Source of the DNA: Simkania negevensis
GTDB lineage: Bacteria; Chlamydiota; Chlamydiia; Chlamydiales; JAFITR01
DNA length: 7,178 nucleotides
NCBI GenBank assembly: GCA_017116025.1
Contig: JAFITR010000078.1
Coordinates: 1-7,178, forward strand
Direction of reading: 5' to 3'
Below, one piece after another: positions 5,059 through 7,178 of the stretch (position 1 is the stretch's first letter; the number at the start of each line of letters is the position of its first letter). Under the pieces are notes generated by a model. It was not told where the DNA came from. It saw only the letters and a list, made by a program, of their open reading frames with translations, and did no database searches. The translations under genes and the position numbers were made by a program.

Positions 5059-6344
5059 CAATGGTAACAGAGGGTTTTCGTAAGGCGATCGACACCGCTT
5101 TTGAACGTACAACATCGCAAGGAGCGATGAAGAGGCTTCGGAAGAAGGCGTGGGACCGTTTTAATGCGATAGGCCTGCCTACGCGCAAGCAGGGGCCGTA
5201 TCAGTATGTTCCGTTACGCAGGTTGTATGCAGCAGAGCTACTTCCTGTAACGATATCACCCCCTTCACAAGCTATTGTCGATGAGCACATTCTATCCGAG
5301 TGTCGTAAAAGCTGTCTTGTATTTGTCAACGGCTGCTACAACCCCTCCCTATCGAACGTCGAAGCCCTTCCCAAAAAGGCTGTTATACTACCCCTTTCAG
5401 ATGCATTACGCTCGTACGGACCTTTCCTCGACAAGCGCATGAAAGAGTCTGTCAAAGAAGAACGCGACTCTTTTGCTATGCTCAACGCTGCTTTACACGA
5501 CAGCGGCCTCTTTGTTTACCTGCCTCCGAATGTCGTCATCAAAGACCCGATACAAATCCACCACGTTGTCACGGCCGAATCACCATCGATCATGGCGCCG
5601 CGCATTCACCTCTCTTTGGGAGTCCATGCAGAGGCCAGGGTTTTTTCCACTTTACACCACACCAACAACACCAACCATTGGATTAACCAGCTGTTCGACA
5701 TCTCTCTGGAAGAGAATGCCCACCTGCACATCTGTTACAACACGGCCAGGACGGCTTCGAATCTTATGCTCTTTTCTTTTATGCGTGCGACGATCAAAGC
5801 ATCTAGCGTGCTCTCTTCTGTAAGCTTAAACAGTGGAGGATCAGCCATCCGCGAAGACTACCATGTGCGGCTAATCGGTAGCGGTGCCCAAGCGTTGCTG
5901 CATGGAGCTTGTATGTTACAAGGGAAAAACCAGATGCATACAAACGTGTTGATGGAACACGTTGCTCCAAACTGTTCTTCTACACAGCTGTTCAAAAGCA
6001 TCCTCCGCGACCAGACACGTTCAAGCTTCGAAGGCAAAATCTACATCCACAAAGAAGCACAAAAGACAGATGCTTACCAACTCAATGCCAACATATTGTT
6101 GAGCGATACAGCGATAGTAGATAGCAAACCCAACTTGGAGATTTTTGCCGACGACGTCAAAGCCTCCCACGGATGCACTATAGGACAGCTTGACGAAGAG
6201 CAGCTGTTTTACCTGTTGACACGCGGCATCTCCAAAGAGGCGGCCAACAAGCTGCTGCTCTACGGGTTCTGTACAGACGTGGTAGAGAAAATTCCGCTAG
6301 CGTCCCAACATGAAACTGCCTTGGAATGGGTCGACAGCTATTAA
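5055..6344 (+). CDS. sufD: Fe-S cluster assembly protein SufD
   Basis: Second scaffold subunit, a SufB paralogue that pairs with SufB and SufC. The C-terminal half is a beta-helix ending with KASHGCTIGQLDEEQLFYLLTRGI and LLLYGFCTDVVEKIPL, diagnostic of SufD. His372 in ASHGCT corresponds to E. coli His360, which is implicated in cluster building at the SufB-SufD interface. The length is 429 residues against about 423 in E. coli. The N-terminal region (about 1-130) is more divergent, as is common, though GLPTRKQGPYQYVPLRRL keeps the expected pattern. The ATG at 5055 overlaps the sufC stop in an ATGA arrangement; a second ATG two codons later is possible and cannot be excluded, since only a weak AGGC-type site precedes both. 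It is third in the operon, followed by a stem-loop spacer and then sufS. Confidence 0.95.
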   Translation: MTMVTEGFRKAIDTAFERTTSQGAMKRLRKKAWDRFNAIGLPTRKQGPYQYVPLRRLYAAELLPVTISPPSQAIVDEHILSECRKSCLVFVNGCYNPSLSNVEALPKKAVILPLSDALRSYGPFLDKRMKESVKEERDSFAMLNAALHDSGLFVYLPPNVVIKDPIQIHHVVTAESPSIMAPRIHLSLGVHAEARVFSTLHHTNNTNHWINQLFDISLEENAHLHICYNTARTASNLMLFSFMRATIKASSVLSSVSLNSGGSAIREDYHVRLIGSGAQALLHGACMLQGKNQMHTNVLMEHVAPNCSSTQLFKSILRDQTRSSFEGKIYIHKEAQKTDAYQLNANILLSDTAIVDSKPNLEIFADDVKASHGCTIGQLDEEQLFYLLTRGISKEAANKLLLYGFCTDVVEKIPLASQHETALEWVDSY

Positions 6345-6358
6345 AATAACAAAGCAAC

Positions 6359-6395
6359 TACTCAAACACCCCTCCCTCGTCGGGGTATCTGAGTA
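6359..6395 (+). other. Stem-loop in the sufD-sufS spacer
   Basis: TACTCA (6359-6364) pairs with TGAGTA (6390-6395), and ACCCC (6368-6372) pairs with GGGGT (6382-6386). Between them is a 3-by-3 internal loop (AAC opposite ATC), and the terminal loop is 9 bases. No T-run follows (ATTACATAACG), so it is not a standard intrinsic terminator. It could stabilise the upstream sufBCD message, be a processing site, or partly attenuate sufS. The pairing is visible; its role is inferred. Confidence 0.5.
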
Positions 6396-6414
6396 ATTAC
6401 ATAACGAGAATAGC

Positions 6415-7178
6415 ATGGTAGATATTGCCAAGGCTCGCAACGACTTTCCGATGCTTACGCAAGAAATGCAAGGCAAGCCCCTCGTCTACCTTGATACCGC
6501 GGCAACAGCACACAAGCCCTCTCTCGTCATCGACACCATGACCGACTTCCTCAAGACGCGCTACGGCACGGTACACAGGGCAGTCTACGACCTTGCTATC
6601 CATGCCACAGAAGCCTACCACGGCGTGAGGGAGAAAATCCGACTTCTTCTCAATGCTGCCAAGCCGGAAGAGATTATCTTTACCCGAGGGACAACGGAAT
6701 CAATCAACCTTGTAGCCTCTTCTTTTGGCAAGGCCTTCTTCTTCCTCTCCTGGCCAGAGATTGCTTTGTTGACAGCGGCTGTCAGCTCTGTCTACGGTTG
6801 GATTTTGTTGCGCCAGTTTGTTGCGCATAAAGGTGTTGGTACATGGACCGTTAACGGTTATGCCATGGCGATTGGAGGTGTTTTGACTCTGATTTATTCG
6901 CGTATGGTGGAAACTTGGAACCCTCTTCCTGTCTGGAATACTGTGGGCTTTTTGGAGACGGGTATCGCCTTGCTCATTATCTCTAACCTGATTTGTTATA
7001 ACCTCTACGGCCACCTTCTCAAGAAATATACGGCAACGTTTATGTCCTTCTCAGGATTCTCCACCCCCATCTTTGTTGCGATTTTTGGTTGGATCTTCCT
7101 TAAAGAGGTTGTCCCATGGGAGTTTTGGCTTAGCTTCTCTATCCTCTTCGTTGGCCTTTTTATCTTCCATCGCGAAGA
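6415..7178 (+). CDS. sufS: Chimeric open frame: SufS N-terminus joined to a DMT transporter half
   Basis: Residues 1 to about 109 are a clear SufS-type cysteine desulphurase N-terminus: ARNDFPML, the VYLDTAATAHKPS cofactor-region motif, YGTVHRAVYDLA, ATEAYHGVREKIR and EEIIFTRGTTESINLVASSFGKAFF. SufS is a PLP enzyme that takes sulphur from L-cysteine and feeds SufB. From about residue 110 the frame becomes hydrophobic EamA/DMT transporter sequence and stays open to the window end (254 complete codons). Normal SufS has about 400 residues, and the active-site His, PLP-binding Lys and catalytic Cys of the family all lie beyond this junction and are absent, so this product cannot be a working desulphurase. 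The start ATG at 6415 has only a weak GAGA-type site. There are 70 bases from the sufD stop. It is either a genuine gene fusion or deletion, or an assembly chimera. Confidence 0.85.
   Translation, partial: MVDIAKARNDFPMLTQEMQGKPLVYLDTAATAHKPSLVIDTMTDFLKTRYGTVHRAVYDLAIHATEAYHGVREKIRLLLNAAKPEEIIFTRGTTESINLVASSFGKAFFFLSWPEIALLTAAVSSVYGWILLRQFVAHKGVGTWTVNGYAMAIGGVLTLIYSRMVETWNPLPVWNTVGFLETGIALLIISNLICYNLYGHLLKKYTATFMSFSGFSTPIFVAIFGWIFLKEVVPWEFWLSFSILFVGLFIFHRE
6745..7178 (+). pseudogene. C-terminal half of an EamA/DMT-family transporter, 5' part missing
   Basis: The translation after the junction shows about five hydrophobic helices, at chimera residues roughly 113-133, 144-161, 176-195, 207-229 and 235-251. 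This matches the second EamA repeat of a ten-helix drug/metabolite transporter. The segments VNGYAMAIGGVLTLIYS, SFSGFSTPIFVAIFGWIFLKE and a final helix ending in HRE are typical of the family's second half. The first half and its start codon are absent here. The substrate cannot be read; chlamydiae use DMT proteins for S-adenosylmethionine uptake among others, so that is one possibility only. The 3' end lies beyond the window. Leucine codon TTG appears seven times here but not among the ten leucines of the SufS part, which supports a different gene of origin. Confidence 0.75.

Noticed and set aside
6700..7014. Minus-strand open frame opposite the transporter segment
   Set aside because: Its translation is low-complexity and polar with no family likeness, while the + strand gives a clear membrane transporter pattern.

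Overview
The window reads as a bacterial chromosome segment. It carries a SUF iron-sulphur cluster assembly operon on the + strand and, divergent from it, a minus-strand run of a LysM lipoprotein, a tRNA-Arg, a metallo-beta-lactamase-fold hydrolase and a typical 2-Cys peroxiredoxin. The gene order sufB-sufC-sufD-sufS, a chlamydial-looking peroxiredoxin C-terminus and the small conserved-looking protein beside it suggest a member of the Chlamydiae, perhaps an environmental lineage. This is an inference from memory of gene order and protein style; no database was searched. No CRISPR array, insertion sequence, integrase or rRNA is seen.

Layout. Positions 1-206 hold no convincing gene but do hold a nested stem-loop (41-87), three TGTCCCT repeats and a perfect 8-bp inverted repeat (166-187) just before the Shine-Dalgarno of a 130-residue protein of unknown function (207-599, +). 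That gene converges on and overlaps the peroxiredoxin gene (579-1190, -). Upstream of the peroxiredoxin on the same strand lie the hydrolase (1215-1847), tRNA-Arg(ACG) (1914-1987) and the LysM lipoprotein (2028-2675). A 164-bp divergent intergenic region (2676-2839) then holds a candidate suf promoter overlapped by a perfect inverted repeat. It is followed by sufB (2840-4276), sufC (4300-5058) and sufD (5055-6344), a stem-loop spacer, and the start of sufS (6415).

How the genes work together. SufB, SufC and SufD form the scaffold complex on which Fe-S clusters are built, with SufC as the ATPase. SufS should deliver sulphur from cysteine. The peroxiredoxin removes peroxides that damage such clusters, and the hydrolase probably handles a thioester such as a glutathione adduct, so the two divergent arms make a plausible redox-stress neighbourhood.

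The main oddity is at the right end. The sufS reading frame is normal for about 109 residues, then switches without a frame break, near 6739-6747, into the C-terminal half of an EamA/DMT-type membrane transporter and stays open to the window edge. The catalytic half of SufS is absent. This is either a real deletion or recombination that destroyed this sufS copy, or an assembly chimera. Codon choice also changes at the junction. The second notable signal is the inverted repeat inside the presumed suf promoter, a good candidate operator for an iron or redox regulator.
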